Assembly: GCA_045807945.1 (NCBI GenBank)
Contig: JBJMGI010000124.1
Span: 1 to 55,763, forward strand
Reading direction: 5' to 3'
Length of the DNA stretch: 55,763 nucleotides
From: CAVQGF01 sp045807945
Lineage (GTDB): Bacteria > Acidobacteriota > Terriglobia > Terriglobales > Acidobacteriaceae
Made by a program: the position numbers and the translations under genes. Below the pieces are notes generated by a model. It had not been told where the DNA came from. It searched no databases and was given only the letters and a program-made list of their open reading frames with translations. Positions 8,501-16,928 of this stretch are shown piece after piece; within the stretch, counting starts at the first letter, position 1; every line of letters starts with the position of its first letter.

Positions 8501-8956
8501 ATGCAAGAAATCGCCTTTGAAGCTTTTCGACTAGACCTCGTGAACGAGTGCCTTCGGCAGGACACGCGAGTGATCACACTCCGTCCCAAAGCCTTCCGCG
8601 TGCTCAAACTTTTGGTGGAACGTGGCGGTCAGCTTGTGACCAAGCGGCAGGTTCTTGATGCTGTGTGGCCAGAAACTTTCGTTGGCGATGCCGTTTTGAA
8701 GGACGTCGTGCGCCAGCTGCGCGAAGCGTTGAATGATTGTTCTAAAAATCCTTGCTACATCCAGACAGCACATCGGCGCGGATATCGCTTCATCGCGAAG
8801 ATCGAGGCAGCGGACCAATACTCGGCGCCAGCGGCGTGGGAAGGCGAAGCCCCGGCGCCTCCGGTTACCGCGGCCTGGTCATTCTCCAGTTGGTCTGGAT
8901 TTTTGGGGCTGGCCGCTACAGTGCTCCTGATAAACCTCAAGAACCCTAACGGGTGA
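8501..8956 (+). CDS. Winged-helix (OmpR/ToxR-type) protein with C-terminal membrane segment
   Basis: A 151-residue protein with a Trans_reg_C winged-helix domain at about residues 3-100: FEAFRLDLVNECL, LRPKAFRVLKLLVERGGQLVTK, VWPETFVGDAVLKDVVRQLR and YIQTAHRRGYRFI. A proline/alanine linker leads to one hydrophobic segment (WSGFLGLAATVLLINL), and the protein ends a few residues later. Known relatives (CadC/ToxR, and Acidobacteria proteins with TolB or TPR repeats) carry a large domain after the membrane helix; here none follows in any frame. The start at 8501 is supported by homology; an in-frame ATG at 8441 would add 20 residues. It is probably a membrane-bound transcription regulator with no sensor domain. 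Confidence 0.8.
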   Translation: MQEIAFEAFRLDLVNECLRQDTRVITLRPKAFRVLKLLVERGGQLVTKRQVLDAVWPETFVGDAVLKDVVRQLREALNDCSKNPCYIQTAHRRGYRFIAKIEAADQYSAPAAWEGEAPAPPVTAAWSFSSWSGFLGLAATVLLINLKNPNG

Positions 8957-8996
8957 TTCTTCGCTAACCACTCCCCCCGCGAATGCCGTGAGAGAC

Positions 8997-9461
8997 TCAC
9001 TTTGTATCTTTGATCAACGTTTCCTGGCTCGCCGCGCACAACCAGCTTCCGTTCTCCTCCACCCAGGTATCAGTGAAGCGGCCGTGGCGGGTGTACGGCT
9101 TCCCTTTCGTACTGCCCTTCTCGCGGTAGCCGCCAGTCACGATCACGGCATCGCCGTGCGCCCAGGCATTCATGTTCTCGTTTACGATCTGGTCGGGCAT
9201 GTAAGTCAGAGTCTTGATGCTCGCCAAAAACTGCTGCTTGTTCATGAAGGTGCCGTCGGAGTCCGTGTATGCGAATGAGGGTGAGAGCAGCTTTTCTACG
9301 GCTTGAGCGTCGTTGTTCTTCTCGGCTTCGTTCCAGGCGTTTTCGAGCATGAGCACGCGGGCCTTGTTGGCCTCGGCCTTGTTGGAATCAGGAGTTGCAG
9401 CAACCAGCGCGGTCATCGCGCAAACGGACACCACCGCCAAGAGAAGCTTTTTCGCTCTCAC
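8997..9461 (-). CDS. Exported SnoaL/DUF4440-like (NTF2 fold) protein
   Basis: A 154-residue protein. The GTG at 9461 has AGAGGG nearby and starts a signal peptide (LLLAVVSVCAMTALVAA); the longer frame up to 9548 has no such support. The mature part has the pattern of NTF2-like DUF4440 proteins: MLENAWNEAEKNNDAQAVEKLL, SPSFAYTDSDGTFMNK, then alternating strands (NMNAWAHGDAVIVTGGY, GRFTDTWVEENGSWLC). Members bind small molecules or have isomerase-like or unknown roles; nothing here fixes a substrate. It is transcribed alone, downstream of the convergent winged-helix gene. Confidence 0.82.
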   Translation of the reverse strand: MRAKKLLLAVVSVCAMTALVAATPDSNKAEANKARVLMLENAWNEAEKNNDAQAVEKLLSPSFAYTDSDGTFMNKQQFLASIKTLTYMPDQIVNENMNAWAHGDAVIVTGGYREKGSTKGKPYTRHGRFTDTWVEENGSWLCAASQETLIKDTK

Positions 9462-9576
9462 GTGCTTTCCCTCTGAATGTGAGTTGAGGCCCGGCACAGT
9501 CTGACACACGTCTTGCGCGAATTCCAGAGGCTCGCCCGCGGCGTGCATACCCTAGTTGGTTCGGTCGCCTGAGAAG

Positions 9577-11004
9577 CTATTTGGCCGGCGAGTTCGCTTG
9601 CTCCAGCACCGAGAGGATGGCTGCCGCCGAACGGTCAATATCTTTTTCTGTGGTCGACCAGTTACTGACGGAGATCCGTGCCGCAGTTCGCCCCTGCCAT
9701 TGCGTCCCGCCCAGCCAGCATGTGCCTTCTTTCTGTATGCCTGCGATCACCTGCTGCGTGAAAACGCCTTCGTCACGCCCATCACCGGGCAGGGGGACGA
9801 ACTGTACCAGCACCTGGTTCAGTACGACTTCGTTCAGCACGCGAACCTGAGCATGACTTCGAAGCTTCTCCGCCATGCGGCGGGCGCAGGCACAGCAACG
9901 TTCCACGATTTCGCTTACACCGCGGCGTCCAAGCGTGCGCAGCGCCGCATACACAGTGATCCCGTGTGCGCGACGCGACTCATCGGGGGTGAATGCGCGC
10001 GGGTCGCGTTCTCCGGGCGTCGTCTGGATGTAGTGGGCCGGTACCATCAACCCGCCCTGATGCGACTCGGGGTGTGCGGTGAGTACGATGCCGGAGTCAT
10101 ACGGAACATTCAGCCATTTGTGGCAATCGGTTGCTATCGAGTCTGCCTGTTCGATCCCGGCCACTAGGTGCCGCAGCCCCTCGCTCGCAGCGGCCCAGAC
10201 GCCGAAGGCTCCGTCCACATGGAGCCATGCTCCGCGCTGGTGGACCAGCGGAGCGATCTCCCTGATCGGATCCACGGCGCCAGTGTTGACGTTCCCGACC
10301 TGCGCGCACACAATGGACGGCCCCTTCACAGTCCGCAACAATTCTTCAAGATGGTCTTTGCGCATGCGTCCTTGGCTATCCGTCTTTACCCGCCGCACCC
10401 GCTCTGTTCCCAACCCGAGCATTCGCAGCGAGGTGAAGATGGTGCGGTGCGCCTCATCATTCACGATCGCCTCGATCTCGGGCGCGCCGAACAGGCCATC
10501 GCGCTCTACATCCCAACCTGCGTTGCGCAGAACGTGGTGCCGAGCTGCGATCAGCGAAGTGAAGTTCGCCATCTGGCAGCCGGTGACGAAGCCCACGCTC
10601 CATGTTGCGGGCAATCCCAGTACTTCCTTCAGCCAGCCCCCGGCGATCTCTTCCGATACGGCCGCAATTGGCGACATGATATACATCTGCGCGTTCTGGT
10701 CCCACGCGGAGACCAGCCAGTCTGCGGCGGTCGTTACCGGCAGGCTTCCTCCGATCACGAACCCAAAATAACGTGGCCCCTGTGACGCCACGGTGCCGCG
10801 CTCTCCCGCGTGCGCGAGTTGTTGCAATACAGCTGACGCGTCCTCCCCGCTCTCCTGCAAAGGACCGCCGAGCTGCCCTCGCAGCTCATCGCCCGTCGCC
10901 CTGGCGCCAACGTGCCGGTCCGCGATTGAATCTAGATATTCTTTAGCGTGCCGGGCTGCTTGCTCGAGGAGTGGTGAGTCCAGGATCGGTTTTGGTGCGC
11001 TCAT
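9577..11004 (-). CDS. PLP-dependent group II amino acid decarboxylase family protein
   Basis: A 475-residue enzyme of the aromatic amino acid decarboxylase/glutamate decarboxylase class (fold type I). The pyridoxal phosphate lysine is Lys296 in DCHKWLNVPYDSG; the cofactor-binding aspartate sits in WLHVDGAFG. Other family landmarks are GFVTGCQMANFTSLIAARH and QVGNVNTGAVDPI. The ribosome-binding site is strong (GGGAGGAAAGA). It probably decarboxylates an amino acid to an amine, but relatives of this subgroup also include enzymes of unproven substrate. The DinB-like gene lies 29 bases upstream on the same strand, so the two may be cotranscribed. Confidence 0.87.
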   Translation of the reverse strand: MSAPKPILDSPLLEQAARHAKEYLDSIADRHVGARATGDELRGQLGGPLQESGEDASAVLQQLAHAGERGTVASQGPRYFGFVIGGSLPVTTAADWLVSAWDQNAQMYIMSPIAAVSEEIAGGWLKEVLGLPATWSVGFVTGCQMANFTSLIAARHHVLRNAGWDVERDGLFGAPEIEAIVNDEAHRTIFTSLRMLGLGTERVRRVKTDSQGRMRKDHLEELLRTVKGPSIVCAQVGNVNTGAVDPIREIAPLVHQRGAWLHVDGAFGVWAAASEGLRHLVAGIEQADSIATDCHKWLNVPYDSGIVLTAHPESHQGGLMVPAHYIQTTPGERDPRAFTPDESRRAHGITVYAALRTLGRRGVSEIVERCCACARRMAEKLRSHAQVRVLNEVVLNQVLVQFVPLPGDGRDEGVFTQQVIAGIQKEGTCWLGGTQWQGRTAARISVSNWSTTEKDIDRSAAAILSVLEQANSPAK

Positions 11005-11033
11005 TCTTTCCTCCCTAGAAACGTTCGATGGGT

Positions 11034-11594
11034 TTAGTAAAGTCGAATGGGCAGAAGTTGAGGCAATTCGATGCCGCGCCCCAGCAGCTTTCGGCTCTCC
11101 AGTATGTGCTCAATGTGCCGCTCGGAATGGTCCGCATAAAGCTGTAGCAGATTTCGTAAGCTCACTTCTCCGAAATCCGGATGCGCTCCCTTCAGCTGGT
11201 CCCATTCAGTCGATGGCGCCGATTTAAAGAGCTTGGCCGTCAGCTCCCTGATTGCCAGGAAGCCATCAAGGCAAAGATTTCTTTCGTCTGCGCTGGCCTG
11301 CTGATGGCCTAAGCGCTGCGTCCAGCGGTCCTGATCGTATCCTGGCAGCGGCGCCCCAGGCTCGGCTATCACCTTGCGGATGCGGAACGCTCCTTGCAAT
11401 TCTGAATCGAAGACGTGCTGCACCAGTTCGTGGATCGACCACTTCTCCGGCCCTCGCGGTCTCGCCTTCAATTCATCTTCGGCAAGGTCCTTGATAGCCT
11501 GCCGCAAACGGTCCGGCCCTGTTAAATATGCCGTCAGCAGTTGCTCATCACTGTAAGCACTGTATTCCGGGAATTGCTGCTTTTTGCTCTGCAT
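11034..11594 (-). CDS. DinB/YfiT-like metal-dependent protein
   Basis: A 186-residue, four-helix-type protein. It shows DinB-superfamily features: PEKWSIHELVQHVFDSE with His60 as a likely metal ligand, and a later HSERHIEHI with two more histidines, together forming the usual three-histidine metal site. YfiT of Bacillus and thiol transferases belong here, so a thiol-transfer or hydrolytic role is possible. The ribosome-binding site AAGGTG precedes the ATG. It is followed by the PLP decarboxylase gene after 29 bases; nothing known links the two functions. Confidence 0.82.
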   Translation of the reverse strand: MQSKKQQFPEYSAYSDEQLLTAYLTGPDRLRQAIKDLAEDELKARPRGPEKWSIHELVQHVFDSELQGAFRIRKVIAEPGAPLPGYDQDRWTQRLGHQQASADERNLCLDGFLAIRELTAKLFKSAPSTEWDQLKGAHPDFGEVSLRNLLQLYADHSERHIEHILESRKLLGRGIELPQLLPIRLY

Positions 11595-11826
11595 GCTTCA
11601 CCTTACGTTTGGGATGAGAGACGCCGATTAGACAGAAGAAAAAAGACAAACGATGCGTGTTTGAACCCTGAATGCGGACCCTTGGCCACAAGTTTTTTAG
11701 GGCCTGCACCTCCTTTTATTCTGTAGGTGGTAAAAACGTTCGCGCCCTTTACTTGAATCTCCGGCACTCCTAAGCGTGTTTAGGGATTGTGAGTAACCGC
11801 GAAATCAGATACAAAGCTGAGAGGCG

Positions 11827-12852
11827 ATGAAAGACTTTTACATCCGCGACGCGGCCACGTTCGAAAACCAGAACATCACTACCTCGTTCGTGGTGGCGAA
11901 CAAGCAGGTCAAAGCAAAGAAAAGTGGCGAGCCTTATCTCGCGCTCACGCTGGTCGACCGGACCGGCCAGATCGAAGCCAAGGTCTGGGACGGCGTCCTC
12001 GAGGTGATGGACACATTCGAGCAGGACGACTTCGTCAAAGTGAAAGGCCTGCTCAATAAGTACAACGGACGCTTCCAGCTCACCGTCCACAAGCTGCGTC
12101 CCATGGAAGAAGCGGAGATCGATTTTTCCGACTACCTTCCCAAGACCACCAAAGATATTGAAGAGCTTTGGAAGACAGTTGGCGAGTTCGTCGACGGCTT
12201 CCAGAATCCCCACTTGAAGGCACTGATCGAAGCCTTCATGTCCGATCCGGCGATCGCAACTTCTTACAAGAACGCTCCGGCGGCAAAGACGCTCCATCAC
12301 GCGTACATCGGCGGATTGCTCGACCACGTCGTCTCGCTGATGCGCTCGGCGAATCTCGTTTGCCAGAATTATCCGCAGCAGATCAATCGCGACCTGCTGC
12401 TCACTGGCGTCTTCCTGCACGACATCGGTAAGATCCACGAGCTCTCGTACGCGCGCAGCTTCGGCTACACCGATCGCGGACAGCTGCTCGGCCACATGAT
12501 CATCGAGCTGGAGATGTTGCAGGCTAAGATCAAGATCGCAAACGAGCACACCGCGACGCCGTTTCCCGACGAGCTCAAGACAATGGTCGAGCACCTCATC
12601 ATCAGCCATCACGGGCATTACGAGTTCGGCTCGCCCAAGCTTCCTATGTTCCCGGAGGCGCTGATGTTGCACTACATCGACGACCTCGACTCCAAGATGG
12701 AAGCCATGCGCGCCCACTTCGAGCGCGAGCCCGACTCCGACTGGACCGGCTACAACAGCTCGATGGGTCGTCCCCTGATGAACTCGCGTAAAGTTTTGGA
12801 TCGCATCTACAGCGCCGTCGCGAAGGCGGCCAAGTCGGGCGAAAACTCTTAG
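11827..12852 (+). CDS. YhaM-like 3'-5' exoribonuclease (OB fold plus HD domain)
   Basis: A 341-residue protein with an N-terminal OB-fold nucleic-acid binding domain (residues 1-110: KSGEPYLALTLVDRTGQIEAKVW, FVKVKGLLNKYNGRFQLTV) and an HD phosphohydrolase domain (LLDHVVSLM, then VFLHDIGKIHEL with His198-Asp199, then IISHHGHYEFGSPKLP). This order and length match YhaM/CBF1 of Firmicutes, a 3'-5' exonuclease acting on RNA and DNA. Homologues occur in Acidobacteria, so this is not clearly transferred. The start has GAGAGG five bases upstream. No metal ligand is missing. Confidence 0.87.
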   Translation: MKDFYIRDAATFENQNITTSFVVANKQVKAKKSGEPYLALTLVDRTGQIEAKVWDGVLEVMDTFEQDDFVKVKGLLNKYNGRFQLTVHKLRPMEEAEIDFSDYLPKTTKDIEELWKTVGEFVDGFQNPHLKALIEAFMSDPAIATSYKNAPAAKTLHHAYIGGLLDHVVSLMRSANLVCQNYPQQINRDLLLTGVFLHDIGKIHELSYARSFGYTDRGQLLGHMIIELEMLQAKIKIANEHTATPFPDELKTMVEHLIISHHGHYEFGSPKLPMFPEALMLHYIDDLDSKMEAMRAHFEREPDSDWTGYNSSMGRPLMNSRKVLDRIYSAVAKAAKSGENS

Positions 12853-12941
12853 GTTTGCTACTCCTGCGTCCTTGCTTCGCCTGATTGCTCCACCCGCCAC
12901 AATCTGATACAACGGCTTCGCTCTAAGGAGAGCACCCCTTT

Positions 12942-13622
12942 ATGCGCTTCAAATTGATCGCGCTGTTGTTCTGCCTCGCCGTCATCCTGGGCTGCGGCCC
13001 GAAGCCGCCCGCTGAAAACGCCACCAGCACCGAGAACCGGGACAATTCATCCGCATCCAGCTCGTCGGGGGACAAAGCGAATGCCCCCAAGCCGCCGGGA
13101 TTGATCGACCGGCTAACAAGTAAGACGTACACCGTTCCCGCCGGCACAATCGTCAGCGTGCGTTTGGGCCAGACGCTGGGCTCGAAGACAAGCCAGCCTG
13201 GTCAGGACTTCGATGCAACTGTCGCCGAGCCTGTCGTGGTGGAAGGCAAAGAAGTGATTCCTGCTGGCGCGGATGCGCACGGCACCGTCGTAGACGCGAA
13301 AGGCCTCGGCCATTTCAAGGGTGGAGCGCTTCTGAAGATCGCTCTCACCTCCATCAAGGACTACAAGGTTCAGTCCGAATCAGTGAACCGCGCCGCGAAA
13401 GGTAAAGGCAAGCGCAGCGCAGTGATGATCGGCGGCGGCGCAGGTGCGGGCGCTTTGATCGGAGCACTGGCGGGTGGCGGAAAAGGTGCGGCTATCGGCG
13501 CGCTCGCTGGCGGCGGCGCAGGCACTGCGGGCGCCTATTTCACCGGGAACAAAGAGGTCGTTCTTCCCGCGGAGACCATGGTCTCGTTCAAGCTGCTGCA
13601 GCCCATCGAAGTAAAAATGTAG
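12942..13622 (+). CDS. Lipoprotein with glycine-zipper segment
   Basis: A 226-residue exported lipoprotein. The ribosome-binding site AAGGAG is clear. Residues 1-18 form a lipoprotein signal ending ILGC, with Cys18 as the lipid-bearing residue. A serine-rich linker follows, then a beta-rich domain (YTVPAGTIVSVRLGQTL, VPAG-like GKEVIPAGADAHGTVV). Residues about 155-205 are a glycine zipper (GGGAGAGALIGALAGGGKG, then IGALAGGGAGTAGAYF), a pattern that packs in membranes. The C-terminus repeats the VPAG theme (VVLPAETMVSFKLLQPI). Probably an envelope protein of structural role; no enzyme motif is present. Confidence 0.82.
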   Translation: MRFKLIALLFCLAVILGCGPKPPAENATSTENRDNSSASSSSGDKANAPKPPGLIDRLTSKTYTVPAGTIVSVRLGQTLGSKTSQPGQDFDATVAEPVVVEGKEVIPAGADAHGTVVDAKGLGHFKGGALLKIALTSIKDYKVQSESVNRAAKGKGKRSAVMIGGGAGAGALIGALAGGGKGAAIGALAGGGAGTAGAYFTGNKEVVLPAETMVSFKLLQPIEVKM

Positions 13623-13673
13623 CGCGTGGTATTTTGGTGAGGACGCGCTGTTGTCGCGGCGCGTCCAAACTTC

Positions 13674-14366
13674 ATGGCCCTCGACTTCAAAAACTTCTCC
13701 GTCATCACCTTCGACTGCTACGGAACCCTCATCAATTGGGAAGTCGGCATTCTTGGCGCTCTGCAGCCCATCCTGAAGAAATACGGACGCAGTCTTTCCG
13801 ACGCTGGCATCCTCGAGCTCTATAGCACGTTCGAGCCTCAGATCCAGAGCGGCCCCTACAGGCCCTATCGCGAGGTTCTCGCCGAGATCGTTCGACGCTT
13901 CGGCGCGAAGCTTGTCTTCACTCCGACGCAACAAGAGATCGATTCGCTCGCCGAGTCTATCAAGGACTGGCCGCCCTTCGGCGACACCAGCGCTGGACTT
14001 CGCAAACTCAAGACCAAATACAAGCTCGCTATCATCTCCAACATCGACGATGATCTGCTCGCGTACTCTCTGCGCCTCATCGGCGTGCCCTTCGATTTTC
14101 TAATAACCGCGCAGCAGGCCAAGAGCTACAAGCCGTCACACAACAACTTCAATCTGGCGTTGAAGAAGATCGGATTGCCCAAAGAAAAAGTCCTGCACGC
14201 GGCTGAAAGCCTCTACCACGATGTCGCGCCCGCGAACGAGCTCGGGATAGCGAACGTGTGGGTGAACCGCCGTGGCGGAAAGCCCGGCGCCACGAAAGAC
14301 GTCGCCGCCAGGCCCAACCTTGAAGTCCCTGATATCAAGACGCTCGCCGAAGTCGCTACCAAATGA
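13674..14366 (+). CDS. HAD superfamily hydrolase, haloacid dehalogenase type II-like
   Basis: A 230-residue cytoplasmic hydrolase. HAD motif I is FDCYGTLINWE with nucleophile Asp14; motif II is AIISNIDDDLL; motif III is KSYKPS; motif IV is ESLYHDVAPANELGI. The layout matches the 2-haloalkanoic acid dehalogenase subgroup, whose members often have other phosphatase or unknown roles, so I would not claim dehalogenation. No Shine-Dalgarno site is seen before the ATG. It is followed by a hairpin terminator shared with the convergent response regulator gene. Confidence 0.85.
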   Translation: MALDFKNFSVITFDCYGTLINWEVGILGALQPILKKYGRSLSDAGILELYSTFEPQIQSGPYRPYREVLAEIVRRFGAKLVFTPTQQEIDSLAESIKDWPPFGDTSAGLRKLKTKYKLAIISNIDDDLLAYSLRLIGVPFDFLITAQQAKSYKPSHNNFNLALKKIGLPKEKVLHAAESLYHDVAPANELGIANVWVNRRGGKPGATKDVAARPNLEVPDIKTLAEVATK

Positions 14367-14368
14367 AA

Positions 14369-14390
14369 AAGGGCGGCTCTCGCCGCCCTT
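14369..14390. terminator. Bidirectional hairpin terminator
   Basis: Arms AAGGGCGGC (14369-14377) and GCCGCCCTT (14382-14390) form a perfect 9-bp stem with a TCTC loop. It sits between the converging HAD gene and response regulator gene. An A-run lies just upstream (read as U on the other strand), so termination is best supported for the minus strand. Confidence 0.75.
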
Positions 14391-14407
14391 CACTCAAAAG
14401 AAAAGCT

Positions 14408-15073
14408 CTACTGGTTTACCGGTATCTTGATGATCTTCTTCTGGATCGCGTAGGTCACCAGCTGCGCCTTATTGTGAATGTCCAGTTTGCGCATCAGGTT
14501 GAACTTGTGCGCCTCGATCGTCTTCACGCTCAGCCCGAGCAGCACGGCGATCTCTTTCACCGAATTGCCTTCCGCCAGCAGCTTCAGGATCTCGCGCTCA
14601 CGCGGTGTCAAAGTTGACATGCGCGGACGCATCTTCTGGTCGCGCACTCGCGAGCGGAAATCTTCCACAAGCTTTCCCAGCACCTGCGTGCTGAGATATT
14701 TGCCGCCTTTGTAGACGTCGCGGATCGCCGTCACCAACTGCGGCGCCGGCGTGTCTTTCAGAACGTATCCGGCAGCGCCGACTTCGAGACACTGCACGAG
14801 ATAGTCCTCGTCCTCATACATAGTCAGGAAGAGAACCTTCGTCTCAGGACGGTTTTTGCGGATGTGGCGCGCGGCTTCGAAACTCGAGAGGCCCTGCATG
14901 CCGATATCCATCAGCACGATGTCAGGGCGCAGGTCGCGCGCTTTTTCCACGGCGGCTCCCGCGTCGGCAGCTTCGCCGGTCACTTCAAAATCCGATTCCA
15001 TCTCCAGCAGGCGGCGGACGCCCTGGCGAAACAATGTGTGATCGTCAACCAGCAGGCACTTGATCTTTGGCAT
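14408..15073 (-). CDS. NarL/LuxR-family response regulator
   Basis: A 221-residue two-component regulator. The receiver domain starts IKCLLVDDHTLFRQGV, with acidic pair Asp10-Asp11 and phosphoacceptor Asp56 in VLMDIGM; the conserved Thr and Lys are in FLTMYEDED and GYVLKDTP. The output domain is a LuxR-type helix-turn-helix (STLTPREREILKLLAEGN, then VKEIAVLLGLSVKTIEAHK). It follows the histidine kinase gene by 16 bases, so kinase and regulator are one operon. All catalytic residues are intact. Targets unknown. Confidence 0.95.
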   Translation of the reverse strand: MPKIKCLLVDDHTLFRQGVRRLLEMESDFEVTGEAADAGAAVEKARDLRPDIVLMDIGMQGLSSFEAARHIRKNRPETKVLFLTMYEDEDYLVQCLEVGAAGYVLKDTPAPQLVTAIRDVYKGGKYLSTQVLGKLVEDFRSRVRDQKMRPRMSTLTPREREILKLLAEGNSVKEIAVLLGLSVKTIEAHKFNLMRKLDIHNKAQLVTYAIQKKIIKIPVNQ

Positions 15074-15089
15074 GTACTTCCCCTAGTGA

Positions 15090-16724
15090 TTAATGGATCC
15101 GCGACGAGATTGCTCCCGCTTCCGCGGATTTTGCTAATGGCGCGCTGGTCTCGCTGATTGGCACCGAGACTTCGATCCTGGTGCCGCGGTCCTTGGCTGA
15201 GGCCACGCGGACCTCGCCTCCGATCGAGTGCACCCTTTCTTTGATTCCGGCCAGCCCAAACGAGTTACCACGCGAGTTGCTGGTTTTTGTGCTGAATCCC
15301 ACCCCATCGTCCTCGATCAGCAGCCGCACCCGCTGCTGGTCCTGGTTCAGGATGATATTCACGCTCTTGGCATGCGAGTGTTTGGCCACATTGTGCAGCG
15401 CTTCTTGCACCACCCGGTAGATCACCATCTCGACCTCGGGATCAAGCCGGTTCATGTCTTCGGCCACCATCACGCGTGCGCGGACGCCGGTATTTTTGGC
15501 CAGATCCTTGGCCTCTTTGCGTATCGCGGCCACCAGCCCCAGCTCTTTCAAGACGAGGGGCGAGAGCCGTCCGATGATGCGCCGAATGCCTTCAATCGTC
15601 CGGTCGACCACTTCCACCGTCTCGCGGATCTTATTCTTCTGCGAGCGCGACCCGCGGCCTGCGGCGGTCGATTCCAGCATGCCGAGATAGAGCCGGATAA
15701 CCATCAGCGCTTGGCCGGTTTCGTCGTGCAGTTCGCGGCTGATGCGCTTGCGCTCGTCTTCCTGCACGCGCAAAAGGTGTCCGGAAAGCTCGGCGATGCG
15801 CACTTCGCGTTCGCGTAGCGCTTCCGTCATACGCCGGCGGTCGATAGCAAGGGCGGAACGGTCGGCGATAGCTCGCATCATCTCGCGCTCCGTCGGCAGC
15901 CACTCGTATGGCTTGGTGAAGCCGACCACCAACACTCCGATCATCTCGCCATTCGCGTTCAGCGGCATGCCCCAAAGCGTCCGCGCGGCTTGGCGCAACG
16001 CTTCGCTGGCGACGCGCCCATCGTGCGAAGGGTCCAGCACCATGTCCGGAACGCCGCTCGCGGCAATGCCTCCCGAGAACCCTTGCCCAATTTCGACCGA
16101 GAAATCGCCATCCGCCTCGAAGCCCAGCTTCGCACGTGCCTGCAGCCGGTTCGTGCCTTGCTCCTTCAGCATGAGAACGCCAACGCTCGCACCAAAGACT
16201 TTGGCGGTGATCTTCAGCACTTGCTCGAAAACGGAGGGCAGGTCAGCGGCAGAAAGTTCCGCGTCGAGGATCGAGAGCAATGCCGCGCTCTGTTCGCTCT
16301 TGGCGTCGAAATACGCGCCGCTCACGACCACGAAGCACGCGGACGAAAAGGCTTCCAGTGTCGCGATCAGCTCCGCCCGGCGTTCCCCGAAGAGGCTGCC
16401 GACGTAGGGCTCGCAAACGTTCAGATAGAGTTCGAAGGAGCGGGCGACCGCGCGTGTGTCCACCTGGAGTTTCGCCAGCCGAGAGCCGTGGTAGCTCAGG
16501 CTCTCGACTAATCCCTTAAAGTCGTTTTTACCGCAGATGAAGGTGCATGCTGCCGCGAGCTGCAGTTGCTCCACAGCGACCAGGATGCGGCCGTCAAAAT
16601 TCGATTCCTGCGCGATTTTTTCGCGCCACTTGGCAGTAATGTCAGGAAAGTAGGGCTCCAGGGCCCTTGTCACTTCGATGATCAGCTCGCGAGAGCTGTC
16701 TTTGAGAGGCAAAACTGCTGACAC
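15090..16724 (-). CDS. Cytoplasmic GAF-domain histidine kinase (HisKA_3 type)
   Basis: A 544-residue soluble sensor kinase, cognate partner of the regulator encoded next. Residues 1-150 form a helical domain of unknown kind beginning LIIEVTRALEPYFPDITAKW, seen in related kinases. A GAF domain spans about residues 165-310 (FEQVLKITAKVFGASVGVLML to ERE MMRAIADRSALAI). The dimerisation domain carries the phosphorylated His333 in RISRELHDETGQ, and the ATPase domain has VVQEALHNVAKHS (N box), EDDGVGF and GLAGIKERV. There is no membrane segment, so it senses an internal signal. Confidence 0.93.
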   Translation of the reverse strand: MSAVLPLKDSSRELIIEVTRALEPYFPDITAKWREKIAQESNFDGRILVAVEQLQLAAACTFICGKNDFKGLVESLSYHGSRLAKLQVDTRAVARSFELYLNVCEPYVGSLFGERRAELIATLEAFSSACFVVVSGAYFDAKSEQSAALLSILDAELSAADLPSVFEQVLKITAKVFGASVGVLMLKEQGTNRLQARAKLGFEADGDFSVEIGQGFSGGIAASGVPDMVLDPSHDGRVASEALRQAARTLWGMPLNANGEMIGVLVVGFTKPYEWLPTEREMMRAIADRSALAIDRRRMTEALREREVRIAELSGHLLRVQEDERKRISRELHDETGQALMVIRLYLGMLESTAAGRGSRSQKNKIRETVEVVDRTIEGIRRIIGRLSPLVLKELGLVAAIRKEAKDLAKNTGVRARVMVAEDMNRLDPEVEMVIYRVVQEALHNVAKHSHAKSVNIILNQDQQRVRLLIEDDGVGFSTKTSNSRGNSFGLAGIKERVHSIGGEVRVASAKDRGTRIEVSVPISETSAPLAKSAEAGAISSRIH

Positions 16725-16928
16725 TTCTACTGCTCCCGGGGCCAGAGGAAGGTTCCGTCGCGATCATCGCCGCCTTAGAGCGGCGAACATGAACTTCCCT
16801 ACATTCGTTCTAGGTAATATACCCGTCCAAAATCCGAGTGTCTACTAATTAGTCATTATTTTTAGAGATATCTTCCTGCGGTTGTGTCCGCCTCTGGGAA
16901 AAAAATCAGCTTGCTACAATGCCAGTGC

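Noticed and set aside
11770..12912. A 380-codon open frame on the minus strand
   Set aside because: It is antisense to the YhaM-like gene, has no ribosome-binding site or family motif, and is an effect of high GC content.
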